The translations under genes were made by a program, and so were the position numbers. Under the pieces are notes generated by a model. The model ran no database searches. It was not told the DNA's origin and worked only from the letters and a program-made list of their open reading frames with translations. Positions 14,226 through 15,110 of a stretch of 15,110 bases of DNA are shown here, in pieces. Numbering within the stretch: the stretch's first letter is position 1; every line of letters starts with the position of its first letter. This DNA is from Acidobacteriota bacterium. GTDB taxonomy: Bacteria; Acidobacteriota; Vicinamibacteria; Vicinamibacterales; 2-12-FULL-66-21. The stretch spans positions 1-15,110 of the forward strand of contig JACDCA010000012.1 of NCBI GenBank assembly GCA_013694635.1, written 5' to 3'.

Positions 14226-14251
14226 CTATCGGCTGCTAGCTGTTGGCTGGC
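14217..14251. repeat. 7-bp-period array, degenerate unit AGCTGTT
   Basis: AGCTGTT (14217-14223), AGCTATC (14224-14230), GGCTGCT (14231-14237), AGCTGTT (14238-14244), GGCTGGC (14245-14251). More diverged than the others but keeping period 7 through GCT at fixed phase. It provides the last codons and TAG stop (14223-14225) of lpxB. Confidence 0.8.
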
Positions 14252-14257
14252 CTGCAG

Positions 14258-14263
14258 TACACT
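14258..14263 (+). promoter_or_regulatory. Candidate -10 box of the last secreted-protein pair
   Basis: TACACT ends 6 nt before ATG 14270, with no Shine-Dalgarno; the spacing fits a leaderless start. No good -35 was found, as that position lies in the AGCTGTT array. Confidence 0.35.
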
Positions 14264-14269
14264 TGGCTG

Positions 14270-14827
14270 ATGCGTGCCCTATGTCTCTCGCTGGCGCTGG
14301 CACTCGGATTCCTCTCCACTCTGACGGCGACCGTCATCCTTCCCGCGGACTTCCACGAAATCGTTTCCGGATCGCAGATCATCGTCCACGGCCGCGTGAT
14401 CGACGTGCGCTCGGAATGGGTGGACGACCGCAGCCGGATCGAGAGCTTCGTCACCGTCGAGTCGGCGACCGTCTATCGAGGCGCGTCCGCTTCGACCATC
14501 ACCTTCCGCACGCCGGGGGGCCAGGTGGGGCGTTACAAGAGCGTGACGGTCGGCGCACCTGAATTCCGCGTCGGCGACGAAGCAGTGCTGTTCCTGAAGA
14601 GCCACGCGGCCGCCGCCCTTCCGCGGATCTTTGGTTTGAACCAGGGGCTGTTCAGGGTGCGAGTCGATCCGCGAACGGGCCGCCGTCTCGTCATCCGGCA
14701 AGTGCTCGCCGCGCAAGGCACCGACGCCGAGAGAGGCACGCGCGGAGACCCCAATCGCCGTCCGTTGACGCTCGATGCGTTCGGGGCCCAGCTGCGCGCC
14801 GCGCTGCAGCCGGGAGGCGGGCGATGA
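14270..14827 (+). CDS. Conserved secreted protein of unknown function
   Basis: 185 residues with a signal peptide (MRALCLSLALALGFLSTLTA, about 1-20). The mature part begins DFHEIVSGSQIIVHGRVIDV (27-46), then ESFVTVESATVYRGA (58-72), a glycine loop TPGGQVGRYKSVTVGAPEF (81-99) and VGDEAVLFLK (101-110). The layout suggests a small beta-rich domain. The C-terminal third (about 132-185) is arginine rich and probably flexible. I recognise the style from acidobacterial genomes, where such proteins precede a secreted metalloprotease-like protein, but I cannot name a family or function. ATG 14270 is preferred over an upstream TTG at 14243 because it starts exactly at the signal peptide and has a TACACT box 6 nt before it. 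It overlaps the next gene by 4 bp (ATGA). Confidence 0.75.
   Translation: MRALCLSLALALGFLSTLTATVILPADFHEIVSGSQIIVHGRVIDVRSEWVDDRSRIESFVTVESATVYRGASASTITFRTPGGQVGRYKSVTVGAPEFRVGDEAVLFLKSHAAAALPRIFGLNQGLFRVRVDPRTGRRLVIRQVLAAQGTDAERGTRGDPNRRPLTLDAFGAQLRAALQPGGGR
14812..14817 (+). promoter_or_regulatory. Shine-Dalgarno of the last gene
   Basis: GGGAGG, 6 nt before ATG 14824, inside the 3' end of the upstream gene; it decides the start of the truncated gene. Confidence 0.65.
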
Positions 14828-15110
14828 AACGAGCCCTGCTTCTCGGCCTGACGCTCGCCGCGCTCGCCCTCGCGGGGGACCCGGCATTCGCCTACCTGAA
14901 ACTGGGCGGCCAGAGACCGAACGGCGGCACCGTCACGCTCAAGTGGCGGAACCTTCCGGTGCGGTATTTCGTGACGAACCGGGCGGGGGGCGGTGTGTCT
15001 GCGACGCAGCTCGAGCAGGCCGTAGCCCGCGCGTTCGGATCGTGGACGGGCGTGCCGCTCACCCAGTTGTCGTCGCAGTTTGCCGGATTCACGTCCGCTG
15101 CGCCCGCCCT
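14824..15110 (+). CDS. Secreted matrixin-like protein, N-terminal part only
   Basis: The first 95 codons of a gene cut by the window end. A signal peptide is clear (MKRALLLGLTLAALALAG, cut after DPAFA). The mature start YLKLGGQRPNGGTVTLKWRN, then LPVRYFVTNRAGGGVSATQL and EQAVARAFGSWTGVPLTQLS, has the form of the N-terminal strand and first helix of secreted matrixin-like zinc proteases (strand giving P-V-R-Y, then a helix with A-F-x-S-W). The HExxHxxGxxH zinc motif that would prove this lies outside the window, so the assignment is tentative. It is translationally coupled to the upstream secreted protein (ATGA) and has a good Shine-Dalgarno. Confidence 0.6.
   Translation, partial: MKRALLLGLTLAALALAGDPAFAYLKLGGQRPNGGTVTLKWRNLPVRYFVTNRAGGGVSATQLEQAVARAFGSWTGVPLTQLSSQFAGFTSAAPA

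Noticed and set aside
14226..14248. Small stem-loop (TAGC/GCTA) behind lpxB as a terminator
   Set aside because: Only 4-5 paired bases and no T-tract; it follows from the repeat itself.
1..15110. CRISPR array, tRNA/rRNA genes, insertion sequence or prophage
   Set aside because: Gene-free gaps are all under about 65 bp; repeats are 7-8 bp tandem units without spacers; no transposase, integrase or phage motif is seen.

Overview
The window is a gene-dense, high-GC stretch (about two thirds G+C by eye) of a Gram-negative-type bacterial genome. Lipid A genes (lpxD, lpxB), a GatCA amidotransferase, the AMMECR1/MEMO pair, an active/inactive M16 peptidase pair, and a secreted protein ahead of a protease-like N-terminus together suggest Acidobacteriota, possibly Vicinamibacteria. 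That placement is inference from gene content and style; no rRNA or tRNA is present to fix it.

Layout. 1-2342 (minus): an operon Hsp20 chaperone > YmdB-type phosphodiesterase > xseA, with no gaps; xseA runs off the left edge and carries a suspicious 57-bp repeat there. 2405-2692 (plus): rpoZ alone, converging on gatC-gatA (minus, 2731-4445). 4464-6731 (plus): a tightly overlapping trio of MEMO-like protein, AMMECR1-like protein and endonuclease IV (nfo). 6739-7617 (plus): a secreted zinc phospholipase C/S1-P1-fold protein. 7651-9419 (plus): a K+/H+ exchange-related membrane protein coupled to lpxD. 9480-13078 (plus): a catalytic M16 subunit coupled to a non-catalytic M16 subunit with an extra C-terminal LolA-like domain. 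13086-14225 (plus): lpxB. 14270-15110 (plus): a conserved secreted protein of unknown function coupled to the N-terminus of a secreted, matrixin-like protein cut by the right edge. No gap exceeds about 65 bp. There are no tRNA, rRNA, CRISPR, IS or phage features.

How the genes work together: LpxD and LpxB act in lipid A synthesis; the M16 pair, phospholipase-like protein and terminal pair belong to the envelope or exterior; xseA and nfo are DNA repair; rpoZ, gatCA and the YmdB-type enzyme belong to expression, translation and RNA or signalling.

Two non-gene patterns stand out. First, short tandem arrays of exactly 7-bp period, each with a different unit, sit on the 3' ends of genes. The stop codons of rpoZ, gatA, lpxD, the second M16 gene and lpxB all lie inside such arrays, and a related 8-bp array sits inside the M16-LolA linker. 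Second, first genes of transcription units tend to have a TAnnnT box 6-7 nt before the ATG and no Shine-Dalgarno, suggesting leaderless mRNAs, whereas two downstream operon genes have clear GGGAGG sites.
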